Positions 27,078-37,704 of a stretch of 59,000 nt of DNA are shown here, one piece after another. This DNA comes from Adiantum capillus-veneris (taxonomy: Eukaryota; Streptophyta; Polypodiopsida; Polypodiales; Pteridaceae): assembly GCA_014529385.2 (NCBI GenBank), contig CM043952.1, positions 62,080,119 to 62,139,118 of the forward strand, given 5' to 3'. The notes beneath the pieces are model-generated. The model was not told the DNA's origin. It made no database searches and worked only from the letters and a program-made list of their open reading frames with translations. Made by a program: the position numbers and the translations under genes. The stretch's first letter is position 1. Every line of letters begins with the position of its first letter.

Positions 27078-28565
27078 GAAGGGATTTTGTTAAGCTTACT
27101 GAAAGAATACCGAGATATCTTTGCTTGGTCTTACAAGGATCTCAAGGGTGTTGATCAGAAAATATGTCAATATACCATACCCATGAGAGATGATGTGAAA
27201 CCAAGTAGACAAAGGCCATACACATATAATGAGACATTTTCCAGAAAGATCAAAGAAGAGATTGAAAAACTAAAGGAATCCAAATTCATTTATGAAATTG
27301 AACACACAGATTGGTTGTCTCCAATTGTGATAGTACCCAAGAAAAATGGAACACTACGAGTGTGTGTCAACCTCAAGAAAGTGAATGCAACTACCATTAG
27401 AGACAACTTTCCTCTTCCAATCACTGAGCATGTTTTAGAACGATTTGCAGGTAAAGAATCTTATAGCTTCTTAAATGTCTTTTTAGGATACAATCAACTT
27501 TTGGTTAACCCAAAAGATCAGTATAAAACTGCTTTTGCAACGAAATGGGGTATTTTTACTTATCGGGTTATGCCTTTTGGGTTAACTAATGCTCCTGCCA
27601 CCTTTCAAAGATTGATGAGCCATGATTTTAAGGAATATCTTAGGAATTTCTTGGAAGTATATATGGATGATCTATGCATACATTCATCAATCTGGGCTGA
27701 TCATTTTGGACACCTCAAAAAGGTATTCGAAAAATGTAGACTTTATAGGATTTTCTTAAATCTTGAAAAGTGCACATTCATGGGTAGACAAGGAAAAATT
27801 CTTGGACATATAGTGTTTAAAAATGGCATAGTTACTGATATGGATAAAATTCATGTTATTGTTGCTGATTTGGCCAGACCAACAATAGTCAAGGGGGTTC
27901 AAGCCTTCATGGGACATTGTGGATATTACAAACGGTTCATTTATATGTACGTGATAATTGCAAAACCTATATATAGCTTGATTACACACTTTGAGTGGAC
28001 TGAGGCATGTGAAGAATCCTTCATGAAGCTTAAGCAAGATCTCACTTCATCTCCAATATTGAAAGCACCAGATTGGAATAAGATATTCCACATACATGTA
28101 GATGCTTCCAATTTTGCCATTGGGTGTATACTAGCTCCACCAGGAGACAAAAAATTTGATTTTCCTATTTCTTATGCTAGCCGATAGTTGAACATGGAGG
28201 AAAAGAATTATACCACCACTAAAAGGGAAGGATTAGGAATGATCTATGCCGTAAAAAATTATAGACATTATCTATTAGCCAACAGATTTGTGTTCTTTGT
28301 GGACCACCAAGCCTTATTGTAATTGGTCAACAAGCCGTGCGGCACAGGAAGAATAGTGAGATGGTTCATCATTCTTCTGGGATTTGATTTCATTGTGGTT
28401 GTGAAAAAGGGCACTACTCACCAAAGAGCAGATCATTTATCAAAAATTGTTTCAAGAGAATCACCTAAAGGGGTAGACGATGGTTTACCACATGTATATC
28501 TGTTCTTTGTGGAAATGATACCTCGATGGTCAAAAAATTTGGTATCATTGATGACCAGATCTTAA
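27078..28565 (+). pseudogene. gypsy reverse transcriptase and RNase H
   Basis: RT motifs are YRDIFAWSY, WLSPIVIVPKKNGTLRVCV, YKTAFATKWGIFTYRVMPFG, NAPATFQRLM and YMDD (in VYMDDLCIHS). The first catalytic site reads FLNVFLGYNQ, with Asn where family members usually carry Asp. RNase H begins FHIHVDASNFAIGCIL and continues past a TAG at 28185-28187 (EKNYTTTKREGLGMIYAV, FFVDHQALL) and a TAA at 28318-28320 to HQRADHLSK. It would copy RNA into DNA, but the missing Asp plus stops make it dead. Confidence 0.9.
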
Positions 28566-30315
28566 GTGGATTACCACTTCCTATTACAATCGGATTAATT
28601 GAGCAATCAGCTATGTATCAATTACTAGCTAGTAGACTATACAAAATAAATCGGGATGGAATATTGCTCTTATCAATACCTAAGTCAAGCATATATTACC
28701 ATAGTAGGACTTCACTTTGCGGAAGATCAAACTATGCGACGAATCTTGAGACTTGGACTATTTTGGTCAACTATGAGGAGTGATGTTTGCTCTTTTGTAA
28801 AGGATTGTCCTCAATGTAAAAAACAAACACCCATACCTCATGTAACATTGTTCCAAATGTTGCCTACTCCTAAGTGGAGTAACTATCTAGTTACTTACTT
28901 AGCAAGCCAAACATTTCCTGAGGATATGAGTAAACGTCGTCAAAGAGCAATTGAGACCGAAGCAAGAGACTATGCTCTTATAGGAAATCAATTGTATCGG
29001 AGAGGTAAGGACCAACATCTACGTCTTTGTGCAAATGAAGATGAGTATATTCCAGTTATAGAACAAGCACATGCTGGATTAGCTGGAGGTCATTTTTCTA
29101 GTGAGACCATCGTAAGAGAAATCTTAATGGTAGCCATATGGTGGCCAACATTTTTTGCAGATGCCAAAGAGTATGTTCGAAGGTATGATGCTTGTCAACG
29201 AGCAAAAATGACAACACGTGTAGATAGAGTGCCCTTAAGACCAATGATGGGGACTAGAGCTTTTGCAAAATGGGGTATAGGTTTTGTTGGGCCAATACAG
29301 CCACATGCTTATAGAACACAAGCTCAATATATCATTGTAGCTACAGACTATATGACTAAGTGGGCCGAGGCTAAAGCATCTCAAGAGAATGATGCCAAAA
29401 CCACTGCCGCATTCTTATATGAGTATGTATTCACAAGATATGGACTACCAATAGAAATTTCCATTGATAGGGGAACTCATTTCCTCCGAAATGAGATAAT
29501 CAAATATCTCCTTAATGAATTTATGGTCATCCATAACAAATCAGCTCCCTATCACTCCCAAGCAAACGAAAAAGCTGAGCATATGAATAAAATTCTTAGC
29601 TCGGTATTGACTAAAGTGGTTAGTTCAGGAAGGACAGACTGGGAAATGAATCTCCATGATGCTCTATGGGATTATCGAGTTTCATCCAAAACAGCTTTAA
29701 ATGCTACACCCTTTAACCTTGTTTATGGTCTTGATTCCATATTGCCAATAGAATTTTTTATTGCCAACATTAAGGATATCTTAAGATCTCGAGTGGACTG
29801 GAAATGAATTTTCAGAGAGACTTGAAGCTTTAGAGAAGCTAGATGAGCAAAGGCTAACCACTATAGCTCACATCTATGCACAAAAGCAAAAACAAAAACA
29901 AAAACAACTTTTTAATTCCCATCTAATTACCAAAATCTTTAAAAAAGGGGACTTAGTTTTAATCTATTCCCTTAAGAAACACATTCCCAAGTTTAAGAAA
30001 AAGGAAACCGGACCGTTTATCATTGAATATGTATCTCCAAGTGGTGCAGTTAAGTTGTCCACCCTAAATGGTGAACCAATGGCTAATTGGATTAGTGGAT
30101 GTTGTTTAAAGAAGTACAATTTGCCACTAATCAATGAATTGCTAGAAAGAATGCATACAGCTAAGCAAAGGAAGATAAAACGACATCAGGTTATTGAGGA
30201 AGCCCAAGAAGAAGCTCGGCTTCGAGTACTCAAAAGGAAAGCCACTCTCAAGAATCAACAAATACCTATTCCCATCAACACCCTAGACATAGATACCAAC
30301 AATGGGAATTGCTGA
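28566..30315 (+). pseudogene. gypsy integrase with two zinc-binding modules
   Basis: The main frame is 28656-29807, and the C-terminus resumes in another frame to 30315. There are two HHCC-like modules. The first is HFAEDQTMRRI with CSFVKDCPQCKK. The second is HAGLAGGHF with WWPTFFADAKEYVRRYDACQ. The catalytic core has VATDYMTKWAEA (D), SIDRGTHFLRNE (D) and QANEKAEHMNK (E). The C-terminal part includes GPFIIEYVSPSGAVKLSTLNG, the usual DNA-binding end. Integrase inserts element DNA. One shift near 29790 breaks it. Confidence 0.88.
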
Positions 30316-30635
30316 AAGATGCAGTGTTAACAGATGATGAATGCTTAGATGGAATGGACCTTTGCATCAAAGTACAGCTCAACAATCATAGCAAAAATAC
30401 ATTGGTCGACACAAGAGCTCGAGTAAATGCAGTCAGTTATTTTACGTACAAGAATGCAACAAGTCAGTCATTGACAGCAGGAATAGCAACTATCAAAGGA
30501 TGCAACAAGAACCCAGCACCAACATTGGGTGTAGTCAACCTAAATGTGATAGTACATGGGTGTTCATGTCCTCATCAGTTTGTATGCTTACTAGATGAAC
30601 ACATGAATGAGACAATGATTCTTGGAATCTCATAG
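30309..30635 (+). pseudogene. second retropepsin-like ORF after integrase
   Basis: The 108-codon frame contains TLVDTRARVNAVSYFTYKNA and ends ETMILGIS. It has the layout of a retropepsin active site (usually DTG or DSG) plus the ILG motif, but reads D-T-R. It overlaps the end of the integrase frame by seven bases. It may be a remnant of another gypsy family or a true extra domain. Loss of the active-site Gly argues it is inactive now. Confidence 0.55.
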
Positions 30636-31417
30636 ATGCGGACGTATAAGGCAGTACCAGATTGGGATACCAATTAGCTCAAGCTATCACCTAAAGGTGG
30701 GCAACTCATTGTTCCAATTGCACCAAGCAAGGAGGAATGGAAAGGAAGTTACCCACAGAGCAAACCACGAAGCAATCAATCTTTTCCATCCTATCGACAA
30801 GCAAATGCTACAGGTAGCATGCAAGGAGTCAGGAAAATTTGGGTACCAAAAGCACAGCTTAAGGACAAGCCGATTCAAATCTGGGTGCCCAAAACATCAT
30901 CGACAATACCAAAGACGGTTCCAAAGATCAAAACACAAAGAGGAGCATCTCCGACAAGGAACCTAACACGAAATGGATTTAGAAGAAAAAGCACTTATCT
31001 TCTCCGCAAACTGGAAAACCAATCAAGCAATGGAGAGTTAAGTCTCAGAACACTCAACCACACCATTCTAACCAAGATAAACCATGGTATCAATGGCGAG
31101 TAAAAGCTCGACAACAGTCAAAAGTGATACTAACAGCTCAGGCAATCATCGTGCTAAAGTATCCTGATGGTACAATCAAGCAGAGAGCACACAAGCTACA
31201 AGATCTGCTCTTTGGAAGACAGCATCAGAAAGCCTCGACATCAGAAACCCTTGAGTTAATTACTCAAGACCCAACTCTTGCACAGCATATTGGTTTGAAC
31301 TACATTTATCTTCAAAGCATAGTAGAGCCAAACAAGGCTGTGCATAGACACGATTGTTCAACCCATGCACACAGTTGTCCCGGAGTACACCATCTAGGAG
31401 GGGTGGAAAGGCACTAA
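30636..31417 (+). pseudogene. basic tail region with repeated IWVPK motifs, unknown function
   Basis: Frames at 30622-31103 contain KIWVPKAQL and IQIWVPKTSS followed by basic, Ser/Thr-rich sequence. The last frame, 31124-31417, has no recognised motif. It lies directly after the retropepsin-like ORF and before AT-rich non-coding DNA. It is probably part of the same retroelement. No function is inferred. Confidence 0.35.
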
Positions 31418-33600
31418 GTAATTAAGGGCAATGTTTGAAGAGGGAGGAAAAAGTTTGATGTTAACGTGTGATTTTTTACAAAATTACCTAATAATGTCCT
31501 TACAAATTATTAACAGATGAAATTTTATTGATAATATCTCCCCGATGAGTGTAAATAGTGTACATACTATCAGAAAATCATCAAAAAATAGTCCTTTTTT
31601 GTTATTTTTCATCATTTTTCTTGATATTGAAACTTAAAAATGGAAAAATCCAACAAAAAATAATAAAGTTGTGTTTTTCAATGGATTTTCTTAATTATTG
31701 GATTTTCACTTTGCTTTTTTAGCATATTTTGTTATTCTCCTTGATTTTGTCAATAAACAGGTCAAAATTTGATAATAAATAGCAAAGGAGCTCAGATGAA
31801 AAAACTGAATACGTTGATGATCAAAAAGACAAGGTGGACAGGCACAAAAAATTTCAATCAAATCGACAAATGGAAGCAGGAAACCTAAATTAGGCGGCCG
31901 AACCTACTTTTGTAGAATTCTTACAGGATGAGCTATAGGAATCCGATTGCGGAAATTTTTGAGTCTAACATAGATTTCACGGCCTAGTAGGACTAACGGG
32001 GGGAATTTGGTGAAAAATGGTTCGGGAAGTCCGAGTATAGATACCCAAGGTAGACTAAAATCACCTCATTTCCACTTGTTACCTTTGGAGAGAGAGCTCT
32101 TCGACCTTCTTTGCGCGCATTTTCTGGAGTCTACAGTTGCCTGTTTTCAGCGCAGTCTCACACGAGACATGAGGGATAAGTTCTATACTTATCAATGATC
32201 CATTTTGTACGGCCGGTAGCTAGTCTAAACCCCTGGAAAAAACCCTAGAATCCGAGCAGTGTACGAAGACCTATGACCAAAAATTGACCATAGTGGCCTG
32301 TCAGCTCAACCAAATCAAATGAGATTTGAATTGTAGCATGCCCCCACATAATAGAACATGTCTATATCAATAGTTGACCATTCGGCAAGGGTCAAGGGGG
32401 TCCCAAGTAGAAAAGCTAGGTTTTTTGGCAGATGCCAGAATTGGATTCTGACTTTACAGATAGCTTACATACGAGGTCTATACACAATGTATATGATTGG
32501 TTTCATAAAATCAATCAAGCCAAGCCCTCGAAAAGCAAAAAATGGCTCGAAGGCTACAAAGCGTCAAATTTGACATACGGTGTCAAATTGACTCCAAATG
32601 GGCCAAAATTGGATGAGTTGCTTCAGGACTATGTTGCAGACAAGTCTACAGCCTCAAAAGTGACTAACCAACTCTCCAAGCCATGTAGTCACAAAAATCG
32701 ATCATTTCAGAGTCGACAAAGCACGAAGTGACGCCGGGGAGACCAAATTTTACCAAATTCAATTTAGGACTTCTTTTAGGTGTATAGAATGTGTTTAGGT
32801 CAAAATTTTCAAGTTTTGCAAGATAATACTGACTGCTGTAAATAATCACGATCATTTAATTTTACAATATTTTGGCTTGAAAATTGTATCATCACCTCAC
32901 CTATCACTTGTACACACCTATTACATGCCAAATTTCAAGTATGAGCCAATTGCCAAAAAATGCAAGAAGTCCTTGCAAGCCAAATTCTGAATTGTAAGTC
33001 ACATTTTTTAATCCAAATCACCTCATATCACATACACAGGACAGGGTCTACACCATGCCTACAACCAAGTTGTACCAAAAAATGTTCATTTTGATGAAAA
33101 AGTTATTAATCACGATTATCTACTTTTTAGCCAAGATGGGGGAAATTTGCAACTTTGTCATCATGGGACCAAAGTACATGATTTCCTAAGCCCACTCACC
33201 AAGTTTGAACATATTTGGAGCTCAAAATCTCAAAATTCCTTTACATCTACTGTTTCAGAGACCTAAAGCCTAAATCTGGCACCATTTTCCGATCATGTAC
33301 ACTCAAATGAGCCCATATTTCACTCAGAGTATCTATTTGGTATATATTTCAAGCCTATAATGTCAAATTTACAAAAAGTTGAAAAAATTACTCAATTGTA
33401 AATAATCACGATTATTTACTTTTGTTGCAATTTTTTGTTTTGACTTAATAAATTTCACCTTTACATGTTTTTAAGCATCTATACATGTTCAAAAATTGAT
33501 TTGAAGCAAATTAGACTCAATTTGTCAGCAATTCAGGCTCACGGACATTTCAGAGAAGAATCTGCCAAATTTGCTAACTTTGACACTCTATTCACTTAGC
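31418..33600. other. AT-rich non-coding stretch, possible LTR and leader
   Basis: No gene. The near-palindrome ATAATCACGATTAT occurs around 33110 and 33405 and in variant form at 32840, and its complement recurs at 47166 outside the large transposon. The region precedes the extra retroelement ORF at 33608 (first ATG after a stop-rich lead). It could be an internal untranslated region or an LTR, but no matching partner was found by eye. Confidence 0.4.
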
Positions 33601-33607
33601 AGGAGCC

Positions 33608-34441
33608 ATGCAAGCTGCAGAAAATGCTAAGAAGAGGGTCTCTCAAAAGGAGAAACTGCAAGAGCTACCACCATATTTACTGGATTCCAGTTCAGTAAAA
33701 ACAGCCAAACTGACCTACCTGTTGAAAGAACAGTTGGAGGAGAATAACACGATAGTATTTACAGGTAGATTTAAAAGCGAAGAACATCAAGTAGAATTGC
33801 AACTTCTACCAAAAGAAGTATATGATGTCGCAGCAAAGCCCGAGACAAAAGAACCCAACAGAAGGCTGGGGCTCAGAGAGTTCTACGAACAAGAGCCATG
33901 TGGAGTGGATCTCCAAAAAGCTTATGAGCTCTTGTCCACAATCAAAGAAGATGGGACAGCCCAGATCTCTGACGAGCAAGGGAACAAAGTCGAAGTAGTA
34001 ATTACGAAAGAGATCGTGGTTGAAGCTCTCAAACTGCCGACAGAAGGAATGACCATGAGAGCAAGAGATAGAAATATGGCAGGCACTTTCACCAAGGAAA
34101 CCGTTGCTGCAAAATTTGTAGATCTTATCCAAAAGCAAGTGGAGAAACCAGCAAGATTATACCACCAACACTTCCACTTCCTCGCAAAGAGACCGCCAAG
34201 GTACACTACACCCAATGGTGCAGTTGCGACCACATTCACACAAGTTTTAAATTCGGCAACCAGGCAACCCATTGACCACGCGCAGTACGTGTTCTCCACA
34301 CTGAAGGGGACAAAGAAAGAGGGTAAGATAACATATCTGGGAGCACCAAAGGTTCTCACAAGAATTGCCTACCATGCTATCAACATGGCAGATAATTTGT
34401 CACCTGCCCCAGATCAGAATACATGGATCGTGTCTGCATAA
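33608..34441 (+). CDS. retroelement-associated ORF, 277 residues, unknown
   Basis: This is the longest intact frame in this region. The middle (REFYEQEPCGVDLQKAYELL, VVITKEIVVEALKLP) has the layout 'short WVRG-like strand, then V-x-I-T-x-E-x-I-x-x-A-L-x-L-P' seen in the domain annotated in plants as putative plant transposon protein, found in gypsy ORFs beside pol. That link rests on memory and is not certain. The start is chosen at the first ATG, 8 bases after TTAGCAGGAGCC. It lies downstream of the gypsy pol and upstream of coiled-coil frames in the same direction. It may be an extra ORF of the Tat/Athila-like branch. Confidence 0.5.
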   Translation: MQAAENAKKRVSQKEKLQELPPYLLDSSSVKTAKLTYLLKEQLEENNTIVFTGRFKSEEHQVELQLLPKEVYDVAAKPETKEPNRRLGLREFYEQEPCGVDLQKAYELLSTIKEDGTAQISDEQGNKVEVVITKEIVVEALKLPTEGMTMRARDRNMAGTFTKETVAAKFVDLIQKQVEKPARLYHQHFHFLAKRPPRYTTPNGAVATTFTQVLNSATRQPIDHAQYVFSTLKGTKKEGKITYLGAPKVLTRIAYHAINMADNLSPAPDQNTWIVSA

Positions 34442-36150
34442 CCATCCCCTCAAGCCACAAGATCCACCAAAAGAACGTACAAATTGGATGAAGATTATGC
34501 TGAGAGCTCTCCAGAAAGGCATAGCAAACAACTAACGCTCCGACAATGAGGACAAAAGATTCCAAAGGAAAGAGATGAAAAGAAAAGTTGTGATAGCACA
34601 TAAGGAGGAGCCACAACAGAAGCATGCAAGATTTGAGAGAGAAAAGCACTCCTATAAACAAATCCGCCAAGCTCAAGTCAAGGACCCTGCGAAGTGGGTA
34701 CCCATTGAAGTGAAAGGACCAAGAACAAAGCACCATGCTAGAAAAGAGGCTGAAGATCCCAAGGACCTATTAGAAAGAATGTATCAAGAGGCAGAGGCAT
34801 TAAAGCAGAAAGAAGCCCAAGAAGCAGAACAGAAAGCTAAAGAGGCGGCGGATAGCAAGAAGAGGCTGAAGCAACACACCAAGGTGAAGCCCAACACGAA
34901 GAAGGTGGGATGTCCCCAAGACCATCCTCACCATTTACAAAATAGCATGACCACCCAATGCCAAGCCCACCACCATCATCAGCAGATAGGACTACACAAG
35001 TTGAGCCCACTAAGGAGAAAGAGCCTGAACAGAAAGAAGCAGTAGAATCTACACAACAGGTAGCCACTACTCAGGACCAAGCCAAAGCAAAAGAACCAGA
35101 GCTAGAAAGAGAAGCAAGTCCTACACAAGAGGAGTCTGCAAAGTTTGAGCAAACAAGGAAAAAGGAAAAAGAGGAAACCCCTTCTACCTCCACACAACAA
35201 GAAGTGGCCGAGGCATCCACGGAGCCTCAAGATGACAAAGCAGAAGAAGGCCAACCACAGCCTCAAGGGAAAGAACAACCAGCCGCCACAACCTCGCCGA
35301 GAGATTCACAAGAGACTGCCAAAACATCTAGGAAGCTCACAAGAAATGAAGATTGGTAGACAAACAATGAGGTAATCCTGCAAGTCAATGAATATGCAAA
35401 AAAAGTGCAGGATATGATGGAAAAACTCTGATCAGCAGCACTTAGCCGTAGCACAAAGGCTAAAGAATTGTAAATGGTGATTGATGTTCTCCAAGGAGAG
35501 TTAGAAGACAAATTAAATTTCATCTCTGATCTGCAAACACAAGTGTAGGAATTGAAAGCTGAAGCTGAACAACATCAAATAGCAAGAGATAAACAGCGAA
35601 AGGAGATGGAGGAGTTGGGTGAACTTCTCATAAAGTTGACAGATGCTTGCAAAACAAAAGACGAACAGCTGACAGAGGTTATGAACAAACTTCTAACTAC
35701 AACTCTGTCTGTGCAGAAGATTCAAGTGCAGTTAGATGTAGTGAACGTCTCCCTGCAATATTCAGAGCAGAGGATAAATGACCAGGCAAGCTTTTTGTGA
35801 CAGATACAAGAAAATCCCGCAGTTTCCTCGATCAAAGGAACAGATGAAGTATACAAAGAACTAGAGAAAAAGAACAAAGACCTCGAGCTGGAGCTAAAGC
35901 TGGAGCAGTCTCAACGTAGAGAATTGGCATTAATGCAGGTGCAACGAGAAGAATAGCTGCTTAGCGAAATAGCCGAGCTAAAAAGAGTCAACCAGCTATT
36001 GAGAGATGGAAGTCAAGAAACGCATGAAGAAGGAGGAACTTCAGAACAGCCACATATAGATATTCCCTCAGTCTCTTTCGCTGAGATGGAAACACAACAA
36101 ACAGAAGGGCTAGGTGGTGAAGAAGATTTTTGAGTACCACTTAACAGAAG
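34442..36150 (+). pseudogene. coiled-coil, Lys/Glu-rich region continuing the extra ORF
   Basis: Broken frames (34575-35045, 34958-35359, 35552-35800 and short pieces to 36131) encode Lys/Glu/Gln-rich sequence with heptad-like helices (RYQEAEALKQKEAQEAEQKA style, and EQLTEVMNKLLTTTLSVQK). It reads as one long charged protein cut by about six stops and shifts. The context suggests the same retroelement ORF as 33608-34441. No catalytic motif. Confidence 0.45.
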
Positions 36151-37059
36151 CAGATGAAGTGCCAATGGTCCAATGGTCCAGCTATCAAAAGCTAAGGAAG
36201 ATGCACTCAAAGAAAAGGTTACACAAGAGACAGATGAGCAGTGGAAAGTAGCAATGGATTGGGAGTTGAGAGTTCTTCACTCTGTCAATTTTACTCAACT
36301 CACTCCCAATCAAATCAATGCACAATGGCATCAGCAATCCCCGGAGTTGCTCCAAGTCAAAGAACAACTTTATAAGGACATGCAAGTAGAAGGTGTAGAT
36401 AAAGACCACCCTAAGTGGAGGAAGAGCTGGCTAAACAAGAATCCAAGATACTTGATTCTGTTTACAAGAGCACCTGCAGCACTTCAAAAAGATCCAACTT
36501 TTTTCCTTGAACCAAGAGTAAGGACATGGCAAGCACATGAGGCAATAACAAAGAAGCAGCCAACATGGCTGAACTACCTAAGATTGCCAGCTCTAGATAA
36601 GGGATCGCCGACAGAAGAATACATGGTGAAAACCCTAACGGCGCCATGTCATTCTTCAAAAGTCTACCTGATCTATCATGTGTGATGCTTTATAAAATTT
36701 TCCAAATGTTGCTCATCTGCATTGAAGTATTTCATGAGCCAGATCAAGCAGGAGCCCCGTGGATGTCATTCCTCGAGGGTAATAAAGGTTTACGCTATGA
36801 TCTCAACGGTCAACTTTCTGAAGAAGTCCTCTATGGATTCTACGCCTAATGCGTGTTCTTACCTTCTCATAACATGTTGGCATTTGAGGAAGTGTTCTAC
36901 ACAAAGTTCTTCACTTGGTGAATGAAGATTTTTGGGCCAGTGAATCAACAACCTGACTTCAAGATTTGTAGGCTACTCAATAGTTGAGCTTAAAAACAAA
37001 ATTCACTATGCAGTTTTTGCAAGTGCCAGACAAAAAGAGAGAAAGATCAGATGGGTGTA
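36151..37059 (+). pseudogene. C-terminal part of the extra ORF, interrupted by the large transposon
   Basis: The frame 36173-36685 has WKVAMDWELRVLHSVN, KWRKSWLNKNPRYLIL and RTWQAHEAITKKQPTW. It continues in a second frame (36646-36849: FLEGNKGLRYDLNG) and then a third (about 36938-37057: RFVGYSIVELKNKIHYAVF). The third frame runs up to the left terminal repeat at 37060. On the other side an open stretch to a stop near 46525 starts immediately. The family is not recognised. Confidence 0.4.
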
Positions 37060-37087
37060 AGCATGTTAACTTATCATGATTTTTGTG
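37060..37087 (+). repeat. left terminal inverted repeat
   Basis: AGCATGTTAACTTATCATG followed by a T-rich stretch. It matches the complement of the right end at 24 of the first 26 bases. Its first 12 bases resemble the intron palindromes inside the element (AGCATGCTAACT). TA precedes it at 37058-37059. Confidence 0.8.
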
Positions 37088-37167
37088 CTAGTTATCATGT
37101 GGCAACAAGCATATCTTGTAAGCATAATGAGAGTGTAACTTTTCAAACGTGTGGGAATCCATCAGAT

Positions 37168-37256
37168 ATTTCAAAATAGGGAGACCACCTTGAATCCACT
37201 TTCCTGACCATTTCAAAATAGGGAGACCACCTTGAATCCACTTTCTTGACCATTTA
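37168..37256. repeat. tandem duplication near the left end of the transposon
   Basis: The phrase ATTTCAAAATAGGGAGACC and the bases up to CTTTCTTGACC occur twice in a row with a single difference. It lies about 110 bases inside the left terminal repeat. Confidence 0.85.
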
Positions 37257-37291
37257 CGCAGTGTTACTCTGAGGGGAGTGGGGCATTCAAA

Positions 37292-37495
37292 ATGCGTGGA
37301 GAGAAGCCGAGTGGGGCAGTCAACATGCATGGAGAGATGCGGGACACAGGGGCCAGAGGTAAGAGAGAACCAAAAACAAAGTCGAGGGCTGAACTTTTTG
37401 CTGCTTCTTCTCCCCCCCGAAAAAGGGTAAATCTCTCTGATTCCCCAGCATCACCAATGGCAAAGACCTTGCATACAAAGGGGAAGGATGACTGA
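37292..37495 (+). other. possible first exon of the plus-strand gene
   Basis: A 67-codon frame with a basic, Ser/Pro-rich end (AASSPPRKRVNLSDSPASP) that looks like a nuclear-targeting N-terminus. It ends directly before the (CT)n tract, where GAG and GTACTC could be a splice donor. No splice evidence joins it to the next coding piece, so I leave it as a candidate. Confidence 0.3.
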
Positions 37496-37496
37496 G

Positions 37497-37603
<107 letters not shown>

Positions 37604-37704
37604 CTCATTATGATTTGCGAGGATAGTTGCTGGTGCTGTCTTGGCTGGAGAGTTGTCCCTTGATGTCGGCTTTAGCAGTAGGACATCGTGTGAATAGTCA
37701 CTTG

